DNA of 64,000 nucleotides from CADEEN01 sp963840805. Its GTDB lineage: Bacteria; Pseudomonadota; Gammaproteobacteria; Burkholderiales; Burkholderiaceae_C. Both the position numbers and the translations under genes were made by a program. Location: assembly GCA_963840805.1 (NCBI GenBank), contig CAWJAJ010000010.1:235578-299577 (forward strand), written 5' to 3'. Of this stretch, positions 21,297 through 28,827 are shown piece after piece. How positions within the stretch are numbered: the stretch's first letter is position 1; each line of letters starts with the position of its first letter. The notes under the pieces are model-generated. The model worked only from the letters and a program-made list of their open reading frames with translations, ran no database searches and was not told the origin of the DNA.

Positions 21297-21466
21297 CTAT
21301 CGGTAAGTCGCCAGGTTCATCGTGCAGTCGACCCGTGCGTCCAGGTTGCGCAGCGTGCCCGCCTTTCAGCCGCATTGGCGGCACCCGGCTTTCGTAGCGA
21401 ACCACGTTCCTCGTCGCCGAATCGAAAGCCACGACCAACGGGGCCAGCGCCAACTGCGGCAGCAGA
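21297..21466 (-). pseudogene. Truncated 3' end of the secreted-protein gene
   Basis: This is a copy of the last 170 bp of the secreted-protein gene at 14011-14698, encoding LLPQLALAPLVVAFDSATRN and YESRVPPMRLKGG. It lacks signal peptide and start codon. It shows the same frame break after LKGG as the parent copy. Confidence 0.85.
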
Positions 21467-21564
21467 CGGTTCGTCTCCACCGTCGCGGGTGGCCGGCGCG
21501 TCCCGGCGACTCGCTGCAACACGACGGCGCGGGCTCCACGCCGCCCGCGCGCGGCTGAAGGAAT

Positions 21565-21593
21565 CTTTAAGGTGTGCTGACGGAAGTCTTAAG
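21565..21593 (+). promoter_or_regulatory. Possible response-regulator site upstream of the hemerythrin-like gene
   Basis: An A/T-rich patch in otherwise GC-rich sequence holds CTTTAAG at 21565-21571 and CTTAAG at 21588-21593, with TTAAG elements two helical turns apart. Such direct repeats are typical of OmpR-family regulators (PmrA/QseB-like). It lies about 85-110 bp before the ATG at 21676. Weak evidence. Confidence 0.25.
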
Positions 21594-21675
21594 AGCGGCC
21601 GGGCGACGCCGTTCCTACAGTGGTGGCACGCCGTCGGAAACACCCGGCGGCGACACCGCAACGCAGAGGAACACG

Positions 21676-22458
21676 ATGGACACGCACACCCCCGAACGCA
21701 CCCTTTCCCCGGTCGCGCCGGTCGCGCCGGTCGCACCGGCCGCCGAGGCCCAAGGCACTACCGCTGGCGCTGGCCGCTACGACATGTACGCCGGCATCCA
21801 CAAGGCGCTGCGCCTGTTCATGAGCCGCACGCTGTGCAGCGTCGGCAGCACCGATCCCGGCGATGCCGGCGAGTTGGCCGCCACGCTGGGCCAGCTCGAG
21901 CGCCTGCTCGGCCTGTGCGAGATGCATCTGAAGCACGAGAACGAGTTCGTGCACCCGGCGCTGGAACGCGCCCGCCCGGGCAGCGCGGCGCGCATCGCCG
22001 CCGAGCACGTGCACCACGCCGAGGCCATCGCCGACCTGCGCGACCTCGCCGGCCTGGTGGCCGACAGCAGCGACGGCCAGCGCGCCGCGGCGCTGGGCCG
22101 GCTCTACCGCGCGCTCGCGTTGTTCGTCGCCGACAACTTCCAGCACATGCACGTCGAGGAGACGGCGCACAACGCGGTGCTGTGGGCGCATTACAGCGAC
22201 GACGAGCTGCTGGCGATCGAGCACGCGCTGGTGGCGTCGATCCCGCCGCCCAGCATGTTCGAGGCGCTGCACTGGTTCCTGCCTGCGCTCAGCGCACCCG
22301 AGCGCGCCGGCATGCTGGCCGGCATGCAGCAAGGCATGCCGCCCGAGCCCTTCCGCGCCGTGCTCGACATCGCGCAGCGCACGCTGGCGCCGCAGGACCA
22401 CGCCAAGCTGATGCGCGCGCTCGGCCTGCCCGCCGTGCCCGGGCTGATGACGGCCTGA
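21676..22458 (+). CDS. Hemerythrin-like (HHE domain) protein
   Basis: An intact protein of 260 residues. It starts at an ATG preceded by AGAGGA and has a proline/alanine linker with three VAP repeats (residues 12-22). The four-helix HHE domain carries the expected histidines and acids: MYAGIHKALRLFMSR, GLCEMHLKHENEFVHPALE, AAEHVHHAEAIADL and NFQHMHVEETAHNAVLW. Such diiron proteins bind O2 or sense NO, iron or redox state. Its neighbours, two flavin-binding PNPOx-like proteins on the opposite strand, suggest a redox-related role. Confidence 0.8.
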   Translation: MDTHTPERTLSPVAPVAPVAPAAEAQGTTAGAGRYDMYAGIHKALRLFMSRTLCSVGSTDPGDAGELAATLGQLERLLGLCEMHLKHENEFVHPALERARPGSAARIAAEHVHHAEAIADLRDLAGLVADSSDGQRAAALGRLYRALALFVADNFQHMHVEETAHNAVLWAHYSDDELLAIEHALVASIPPPSMFEALHWFLPALSAPERAGMLAGMQQGMPPEPFRAVLDIAQRTLAPQDHAKLMRALGLPAVPGLMTA

Positions 22459-22472
22459 TCAGCGCCCGCGCC

Positions 22473-23828
22473 TCAGCGCGGCACGTTGACCAGCGCCAGC
22501 GGCCGCGTCAGGCACAGCCGGAAGCGGCCGCGGCCGGTCTTTTCCAGCCGCACGCAGGCCTGGCGGTCGATCAGGCGGCGCGTCAGCAGCACCAGGCGCG
22601 CCTCGAGGTTGTCGCCGATCTCGGGCAGGCCGATCTCGGGCGCCAGGCGCAGTTCGCGGTTGCTGAACTCGGTGCGGCCGCCCTGCGCGTGGTCACGCAG
22701 CAGCTTCCACAGCACCGCGCCGGCCACGCCCTTGATCAGGTAGTCGTCGTCGAGGAACACGCTGCCGTCGACCTCGTAGTGGCGCACGCGCAGCGGCGCC
22801 GTCGATGGCGCCGGCTCGGTGCGCGCGGCCGCCGCGGCGGCCGGTGCTTCGTCGTCGGGCACGTCGGCGCAGGCCTGCAGGCTGCGCGCCAGCGCCGCCA
22901 CCTGCGCGGCCAGCGCCACCAGCGCGTCCTCGTCGTCCCAGCTGAAGCGCATGTCCTGCGGGCTCTCGACGAACAGCACACCGAGCAACTGGCCGCCGCT
23001 GGCCAGCGGCACCGCGAGCTGGCTGCCCGGCTCGGCCAGGCCGGGCAACGGGATCTCGCGTTCCAGCAGCTGGCCCGACAGCCCCTCGCGCATGGTGCGG
23101 CTGTAGGCGTACTCCAGCGTGGCGTGGTTGATGCGGATCGGCGTGCCCATGCGTGCGGCGACACCGACGACGCCCTCGCCGAGCGGGATCTCCGAGCCGG
23201 CGCCCGAACGGCCGTAGCCGCGGCTGGCCACGGTGTACAGGCGCTGCCCGGCGGCGTCGAGCATCAGCAGCATTGCATGGCGGATGCCGAACTCGTGCAC
23301 CACGCCGTCCAGCGTGCCCTCGACCAGGCTGTCGAGGTCGTGGCTGGTGGCCACGCGCTGCGCGCAGCGGCGCAGCGCCGACAGCCGGTTCAGGCCGTCG
23401 CCCGGCGGTTCGCGTTGCGGTGCCGCGACCTGCTCGACGCGATCCAGCGCATAGAGGTCGGCGCCGCGCAGCCGGAACACGCCGCTCATGCCGGTGTGCG
23501 AGGCGATGCCGGCCAGCTTGGCCTTCATGCGCTCGAACAGCGCCCCCTCGGTCTCGGTGCGCAGGTAGCGCGCGGCGATGCGGTACATCGCGCCATGCCC
23601 CGGATGGATCACCAACAGCTCGACCAACGGGTTGGCCAGCACGTTGCGGCGCGTCTTGTTGAAGAACTGGAACGACAGCGCCAGGTGCCGCGCGTCGACG
23701 TACTCGACCTGCGAGATGTAGGTCACGTTGGGCGTGCCGTCGGCGCCGCAGGTCGCCATCACGCCGGGGATCGCCCCTTCCAGGCAGGGCCGGATGGCGT
23801 CGAGGTCGAGGCCGGGCGGCGGTGCCAT
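22473..23828 (-). CDS. PNPOx-like flavin-binding / GAF domain protein with C-terminal helix-turn-helix-like region
   Basis: An intact protein of about 451 residues with an unusual architecture. Residues about 5-140 resemble the pyridoxamine 5'-phosphate oxidase-like FMN-binding barrel (GVMATCGADGTPNVTYISQV, NKTRRNVLANPLVELLVIHP). Residues about 175-325 form a GAF domain (FGIRHAMLLMLDAAGQRLYT, GVVGVAARMGTPIRINHATL, LAVPLASGGQLLGVLFVESP). The C-terminus (GGRTEFSNRELRLAPEIGLP, NLEARLVLLTRRLIDRQACV) looks like a winged-helix. A flavin/redox-responsive sensor is a reasonable inference. Six bp separate its start from the stop of the next PNPOx gene. Confidence 0.75.
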   Translation of the reverse strand: MAPPPGLDLDAIRPCLEGAIPGVMATCGADGTPNVTYISQVEYVDARHLALSFQFFNKTRRNVLANPLVELLVIHPGHGAMYRIAARYLRTETEGALFERMKAKLAGIASHTGMSGVFRLRGADLYALDRVEQVAAPQREPPGDGLNRLSALRRCAQRVATSHDLDSLVEGTLDGVVHEFGIRHAMLLMLDAAGQRLYTVASRGYGRSGAGSEIPLGEGVVGVAARMGTPIRINHATLEYAYSRTMREGLSGQLLEREIPLPGLAEPGSQLAVPLASGGQLLGVLFVESPQDMRFSWDDEDALVALAAQVAALARSLQACADVPDDEAPAAAAAARTEPAPSTAPLRVRHYEVDGSVFLDDDYLIKGVAGAVLWKLLRDHAQGGRTEFSNRELRLAPEIGLPEIGDNLEARLVLLTRRLIDRQACVRLEKTGRGRFRLCLTRPLALVNVPR

Positions 23829-23833
23829 CGCGA

Positions 23834-24331
23834 TCAGCCGGCCGGTGCGGCCAGCGGCTCGCCGGCGGCCGGGCCCGGCGTCTGCTCGAAGGCCGCGGCG
23901 ATCGTGAAATGCACCGCGACCAGCTCGTCGTCGTGGCCGAGGATCGTCTGCGCGACCTCGGCGGCAAAGCCGAGCTGGCCGATCTCGTCGACGAAGCCCT
24001 CGACGTAGCGCTCGGCCAGCGCCGCGTCGTCGGGCTCGCACGGCGCCACGGCCGCGTCACCGCCCTTGAGCTGCAGCGTGCGGTTGCTCGACGGCTCGCT
24101 GAACACCACCGCGATCTGGCCGTTCTCGCGCAGGTCGTCCAGCACCTGGCGGCTGCTGCCCTGCGGCATCAGCACCGTGACGCGCCGCCGGTCCGCCGAC
24201 AGGCGGCAGCCGACGGCGCGCATCAGGTGCGGGCCATGCCGCGCATCGCGGCTGCCGACGATGATCGAAACGCGGCGTGCGATCAGCGCGGCCTGCTCGG
24301 GGCCGATCGGCGAAGACGGCGGGGCGTTCAT
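23834..24331 (-). CDS. Pyridoxamine 5'-phosphate oxidase-like flavin-binding protein
   Basis: An intact small protein of 165 residues of the PNPOx split-barrel superfamily. It contains RRVSIIVGSRDARHGPHLMR, RRRVTVLMPQGSSRQVLDDL and NGQIAVVFSEPSSNRTLQLK, the last resembling the family's strand that contacts FMN phosphate. It is the first gene of a two-gene unit with the PNPOx-GAF gene. Function is not known; members include oxidoreductases and flavin carriers. Confidence 0.75.
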   Translation of the reverse strand: MNAPPSSPIGPEQAALIARRVSIIVGSRDARHGPHLMRAVGCRLSADRRRVTVLMPQGSSRQVLDDLRENGQIAVVFSEPSSNRTLQLKGGDAAVAPCEPDDAALAERYVEGFVDEIGQLGFAAEVAQTILGHDDELVAVHFTIAAAFEQTPGPAAGEPLAAPAG

Positions 24332-24456
24332 CGGCGCAAAGTGTAGTGGCGCGACGAGCGCGCGCCTGCCATGGCCGCAGCCCTGCCCTTGCGGATCGCG
24401 CTGCAATGGCGGATCCTGCAGCGCCGTGGCCAGTCCCCCCTCGACGGAGACCGACG

Positions 24457-25339
24457 ATGAGCGAACTGCTGCGCCTGCCCGGCCGAATGAACGACCTCGC
24501 TGGCGGCCTGCGCGTGCGCCGCGTGTTGCCCGACGCGAATCGCCGCGCGGTGGGGCCGTTCGTGTTCTTCGATCATTTCGGCCCCGTCACCTTGCCGCCC
24601 GAGGTCGACAGCGACGTCGGCCCGCACCCGCACATCGGCCTGGCCACCGTGACCTACCTGTTCGAGGGCAGTTTCATGCACCGCGACAGCCTCGGCACGG
24701 TGCAGGCCATCACGCCGGGCGCGATCAACTGGATGACCGCCGGGCGCGGCATCGTGCACAGCGAGCGCGTCCCCGACGACGAGCGGGCAGCGCCGCGTCG
24801 CCTGCATGGCCTGCAGCTGTGGGTCGCGCTGCCACCGGCGCTGGAAGCCACCGAGCCGGCCTTTCAGCATGTGCCCGCGGCCGGCCTGCCGACGCTGGCA
24901 CTGCCGGGCGGCGTGCGGGTGCGCGTGCTGGTGGGCGAGGCCTTCGGTGCGCGCAGCCCGGTGCGCACCGCTTCGCCCACGCTGTACCTGGACCTGCAAT
25001 TGCCCGCCGGCGCCACCTGGACCCTGCCGCCCCTGGCGGCCGAGATGGCGCTGCTACGGCCCCGAGCATGGGCTCGTCGCCGGCGGCGAGGCCTTGCCCG
25101 CGCAGCAGATGGCGGTGCTGCCCGCCGACGCTGGCGTCGACCTCGGCGCCGGCCCGCAGGGCGCGCGCGTGGTGGTCATCGGCGGCGCGCCGCTGGAGCG
25201 CCCGGTGCGCATGTGGTGGAACTTCGTGGCCACCGATCGCGAACGGCTGGCCGAAGCCGCACGGCGCTGGTCGGACGGCGGCTTCGCGCCGATCCCCGGC
25301 GAGACCACCGGTATCACGGCGCCGCCTTGGCGCGATTGA
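24457..25339 (+). CDS. Pirin family protein
   Basis: A bicupin protein of about 293 residues. The N-terminal cupin has the pirin metal-site pattern: PHPHIGLATVTYLFEGSFMH, RDSLGTVQAITPGAINWMTA and GRGIVHSERVP, with the conserved His and Glu residues. Pirins bind iron, and some bacterial members (YhhW-type) oxidise quercetin. The frame changes near 25060, in the linker to the C-terminal cupin (MWWNFVATDRERLAEAARRW). The ATG at 24457 follows a GGAGA ribosome site. It is transcribed divergently from the PNPOx genes. Confidence 0.88.
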
Positions 25340-25429
25340 CGCGAGCCGCCGATCCCCTGCGCGCCATGGCGACTCGGCCTTCGTGCGGCCGCCGGCGCGT
25401 CGTCGTGCGAGCGGCCGGCGGCGCGCCCG

Positions 25430-26392
25430 TCACGCCGCCATCGGCACCAGGAAGTCGCGGCTGATGCCCACGCCCAGATCGCCGACGCGGTCGAGGAACT
25501 GCGTCAGGTAGGCGTGCAGGCCGGTAGCGAGGATCTCGTCGATGCGGCCGTATTGCAGGTCGCTGCGCAGGCGGCCGGCCCGGCGCAGCGTTTCGGCGCT
25601 CTGGTCGTTGGCCACCAGGTCGAGGTTGGCGACCACGTCGTTCAGGCACGCGGCCAACGAGCGCGGCATGTCGGGCCGCAGGATCAGCAGCTCGGCCACC
25701 TTCTCGGGCACGATGACGTTGCGGTAGACCTTGCGGTAGATCTCGAAGGCGGAGACGGAGCGCAGGATCGCGCTCCAGTGGTAGAAGTCCACTTCCTGGC
25801 CCTCCTTGGTGGGCCCACCGAAGAAGTCGCCGCCGCCCAGGGCCTGGAACTTCACGTCGAGCAGCCGCGCGGTGTTGTCGGCGCGCTCGAGGAAGGTGCC
25901 GATGCGCAGGAAATGCAGGGCCTCGTCCTGCAGCATGGTGCCGACCGTCACGCCGCGCGACAGGTGCGAACGGGTCTTCACGCGCTCGAGCACCGGCCCC
26001 GGGTCGCGCAACGTGGAGTCGGCGCGCAGCAGCTTGTTGAACTCGAGCCAGGTCTGGTTCTGCGTCTCCCAGACCTCGGTGGTCAGCGCGCCCCGCACCG
26101 CGCGGGCGTTCTCGCGTGCCGCGCGCACGCAGGACAGGATCGACGACGGGTTGCTCTCGTCGCGGATCATGAAGTCCATGACGTTGCGCGCGCTGACTTC
26201 GCTGTAGCGCTGCGCGAAGCTGTGCGTCAGCTCGCTGATCGACAGCAGCCCGCGCCAGCCCTGCTCGGCGGCGTCCTGCGATTGCGGCAGCAGCGACATC
26301 TCGTAGCTGACGCCCAGCATGCGGGCGGTGTTCTCGGCGCGCTCCATGTAGCGCGCCATCCAGAAGAGGTAGTCAGCGGTTCTCGAGAGCAT
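25430..26392 (-). CDS. Alpha-E domain protein (DUF403)
   Basis: An intact all-helical protein of 320 residues. It begins MLSRTADYLFWMARYMERAE and contains GTMLQDEALHFLRIGTFLER and ADNTARLLDVKF, the double motif of the alpha-E family. The family is known as a constant partner of circularly permuted ATP-grasp ligases and transglutaminases in a predicted peptide-modification system (Iyer, Aravind and co-workers). It is the last gene of the operon; its start lies 30 bp after the ATP-grasp stop. Biochemical function unknown. Confidence 0.9.
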   Translation of the reverse strand: MLSRTADYLFWMARYMERAENTARMLGVSYEMSLLPQSQDAAEQGWRGLLSISELTHSFAQRYSEVSARNVMDFMIRDESNPSSILSCVRAARENARAVRGALTTEVWETQNQTWLEFNKLLRADSTLRDPGPVLERVKTRSHLSRGVTVGTMLQDEALHFLRIGTFLERADNTARLLDVKFQALGGGDFFGGPTKEGQEVDFYHWSAILRSVSAFEIYRKVYRNVIVPEKVAELLILRPDMPRSLAACLNDVVANLDLVANDQSAETLRRAGRLRSDLQYGRIDEILATGLHAYLTQFLDRVGDLGVGISRDFLVPMAA

Positions 26393-26422
26393 CGTGTTTC
26401 TCCTGCGCGGCAGCCATCGGCG

Positions 26423-27859
26423 TCAGACCTCCAGCACCCAGGTGTCCTTGGTGCCGCCGCCCTGCGACGAGTTGACGACCAGCGAGCCCTCCTTCAGCGC
26501 CACGCGCGTCAGGCCGCCGGGCACCATCTGCACGCTCTTGCCCGACAGCACGAAGGGCCGCAGGTCGATGTGGCGCGGCGCGATGCCGGCTTCGACGAAG
26601 GTCGGGCAGGTGGACAGGCTGAGCGTGGGCTGGGCGACGTAGTTGGCCGGGTTGGCCAGCAGCGCCTGGCGGAAGGCCTCGATCTCGGCCTTCGTCGCCG
26701 CCGGGCCCACCAGCATGCCGTAGCCGCCGGCGCCGTGCACCTCCTTGACCACCAGTTCGGCCAGATGGTCGAGCACGTACTTCAGGTCGTCGGCCTGCCG
26801 GCACAGCCAGGTCGGCACGTTCTCGAGCAGCGGCTTCTCGCCGAGGTAGAACTCGATCATCTTCGGCACGTAGGGGTAGAGGCTCTTGTCGTCGGCAATG
26901 CCGGTGCCGATGGCGTTGCACAGCGCGATGTTGCCGGCGCGGTAGACGTCGAGCAGGCCGGCACAGCCCAGCGTGCTGTCGGCGCGGAAGGCCCGCGGGT
27001 CGAGAAAGTCGTCGTCGACGCGCCGGTAGATCACGTCGACGCGCCGCGGGCCCTGCGTGGTGCGCATGTAGACGAAGCCCTCGCGCACGAACAGGTCCTG
27101 GCCCTCGACCAGCTCGACGCCCATCTGCTGGGCCAGGAAGGCATGCTCGAAGTAGGCGCTGTTGTACATGCCCGGCGTCAGCACCACCACCGCGGGTTCG
27201 TTGACGCCGGGCGGCGCCACGTCGCGCAGCGTCTCGAGCAGCAGATCGGGGTAATGCGCCACCGGCGCCACGCGGTGCATCGCGAACAGCTCGGGGAACA
27301 GCCGCATCATCATCTTGCGGTTCTCGAGCATGTAGCTCACGCCGCTGGGCACGCGCAGGTTGTCCTCCAGCACGTAGTAGGTGCCGCTGCCGTCGGCATT
27401 GGCGGCGCGCACGATGTCGATGCCGGCGATATGCGAATACACCTGCCCGGGCACGTCGACGCCGGCCATCTCGGCACGGTACTGGCTGTTGTTCAGCACC
27501 TGCTCGGCCGGCACGATGCCGGCCTTCAGGATCGCCTGCTCGTGGTAGACGTCGTGGATGAAGCGGTTCAGCGCGGTCACGCGCTGCCGCAGGCCGGCCT
27601 CCATGTCGTGCCACTCGCGCTGGGCGATGACGCGCGGGATCAGGTCGAACGGAATCAGGCGCTCGGTGCCCGAACCGTCTTCGTCCTTCGCGCCGTAGAC
27701 CGCGAAGGTGATGCCGACACGGCGGAAGATCACCTCCGCCTCTTCGCGGCGGCTGCGCATCGACTCGGCCGGCTGCTCGGCCAGCCAGCGCGCATAGGTG
27801 CGGTAGTGCTCGCGCACGACCTCGGGTGCACCGTGCATCTCGTCGAATCTGGGCGTCAT
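26423..27859 (-). CDS. Circularly permuted type 2 ATP-grasp protein (DUF404/DUF407)
   Basis: An intact 478-residue protein. Family signatures are FDEMHGAPEVVREHYRTYAR at the N-terminus, RLIPFDLIPRVIAQREWHDM, NRFIHDVYHEQAILKAGIVP, LEDNLRVPSGVSYMLENRKM and, near the end, QMVPGGLTRVALKEGSLVVN with SSQGGGTKDTW. ATP-grasp enzymes join a carboxylate to an amine via an acyl-phosphate, so a peptide or amide ligase role is expected. The substrate is not known. It is encoded with an alpha-E protein downstream and a transglutaminase upstream, the usual partners. Confidence 0.92.
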   Translation of the reverse strand: MTPRFDEMHGAPEVVREHYRTYARWLAEQPAESMRSRREEAEVIFRRVGITFAVYGAKDEDGSGTERLIPFDLIPRVIAQREWHDMEAGLRQRVTALNRFIHDVYHEQAILKAGIVPAEQVLNNSQYRAEMAGVDVPGQVYSHIAGIDIVRAANADGSGTYYVLEDNLRVPSGVSYMLENRKMMMRLFPELFAMHRVAPVAHYPDLLLETLRDVAPPGVNEPAVVVLTPGMYNSAYFEHAFLAQQMGVELVEGQDLFVREGFVYMRTTQGPRRVDVIYRRVDDDFLDPRAFRADSTLGCAGLLDVYRAGNIALCNAIGTGIADDKSLYPYVPKMIEFYLGEKPLLENVPTWLCRQADDLKYVLDHLAELVVKEVHGAGGYGMLVGPAATKAEIEAFRQALLANPANYVAQPTLSLSTCPTFVEAGIAPRHIDLRPFVLSGKSVQMVPGGLTRVALKEGSLVVNSSQGGGTKDTWVLEV

Positions 27860-27896
27860 GGGTGCTGCTCCTCGCAAGTCCTTTGCCACCTTGGCT

Positions 27897-28823
27897 TCAA
27901 GCGATGCGCCGGGTGCGCACCTGCACCGCCAACCGGTGCGCGCCGCCGCCCCGGATGACGCCGCGCAGCGGCGTCACGTCGCCGTAATCGCGCCCGACCG
28001 CGAGCCGCACGTGGCCCGTCGAGGGCCGCACGTTGTTCGTCGGGTCGAGTTCGAGCCACTGCGCGGGCGTGCCGTCGGCCATCGGGCACCAGACCGCCAG
28101 CCACGCATGCGACGCGTCGGCGCCCACCATTGGTGCGGCCTGCGCACCATCGTCGGGCGATCGGGTCAACAGATAGCCGCTGACATAGCGCGCGGCCAGG
28201 CCGACGCTGCGCAGCGCACCGAGCATCAGGTGCGCGAAGTCCTGGCACACGCCTTCGCGCGCCGCGAACACCTCGGCCAGCGGCGTGTCGACCGTCGGTG
28301 CTGGCACTGCGGTAGGCAAAGCCGGCATGCACCCGCGCCATCAGCTCGATCGCCGCCAGCGCCACCGGCCGGCCGGGCGTGAACGATGGCAGCGCCCAAT
28401 GCTGCAGTTCGGGCAGGCTGCGGCACGTACGGCGAGGCGAAGACGAATTCTGCTGGCCGGCTCGTAAGGTGCCGCGGCGGTGTAGCGCAGGCGCTCGCGC
28501 ACCTGCTCCCACGGCTGCGTCGCCGCGGCGTCGAAGTCGGCAGCGCACTGCACGCGCACCTGGCTCGTCGCGCAGACCCGCATCTCGCGGTGCGGCACGG
28601 TCACGTTGAAGCAGCGGCGCCGGTTGCCGAGCGCATCGGTGTCGCTGCGCTGGTGCGATGGCGGCGGCACGACGTCGATATCGAACCGCGCGACGTGTTG
28701 GCGCTCGTCGTCGATCGGCTGCAGGTAAGCCAGCAGGTAGGCCAGGTCGACCGGCGCCGCGTAGCGGTACGTCGTCACGTGCTCGACTTCGAGCCAGGTC
28801 GGTGCGCACGGCGGGTCGGTCAT
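27897..28823 (-). CDS. Transglutaminase-like protein with N-terminal beta domain
   Basis: A protein of about 307 residues. The N-terminal domain starts LEVEHVTTYRYAAPVDLAYL, usual for bacterial transglutaminase-like proteins. The papain-like core has REGVCQDFAHLMLGALRSVG with the catalytic Cys, DASHAWLAVWCPMADG with His and QWLELDPTNNVRP with Asp. Frame changes near 28455, 28420 and 28300 interrupt it. It lies between the two ATP-grasp genes of the locus. Such proteins may cleave or cross-link isopeptide bonds; the target is unknown. Confidence 0.88.
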
Positions 28824-28827
28824 CGGT

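Larger units (their letters stand above)
20864..21466 (-). repeat. 603-bp direct repeat, right copy
   Basis: This is the second copy of the segment at 13578-14180, in the same orientation and without gaps. Mismatches by eye are at offsets corresponding to 13626, 13633, 13690, two adjacent-codon changes near 13829-13830 and one near 13927. It begins 127 bp upstream of the NRPS-like start and ends 210 bp before the hemerythrin-like start. It carries only truncated genes. Confidence 0.95.

Noticed and set aside
20715..24008. A very long plus-strand open frame of about 1100 codons running opposite the repeat and the PNPOx-GAF gene
   Set aside because: It is low-complexity Arg/Ala/Gln/His-rich, lies antisense to or in the wrong frame of recognisable genes, and is what high GC produces by chance.
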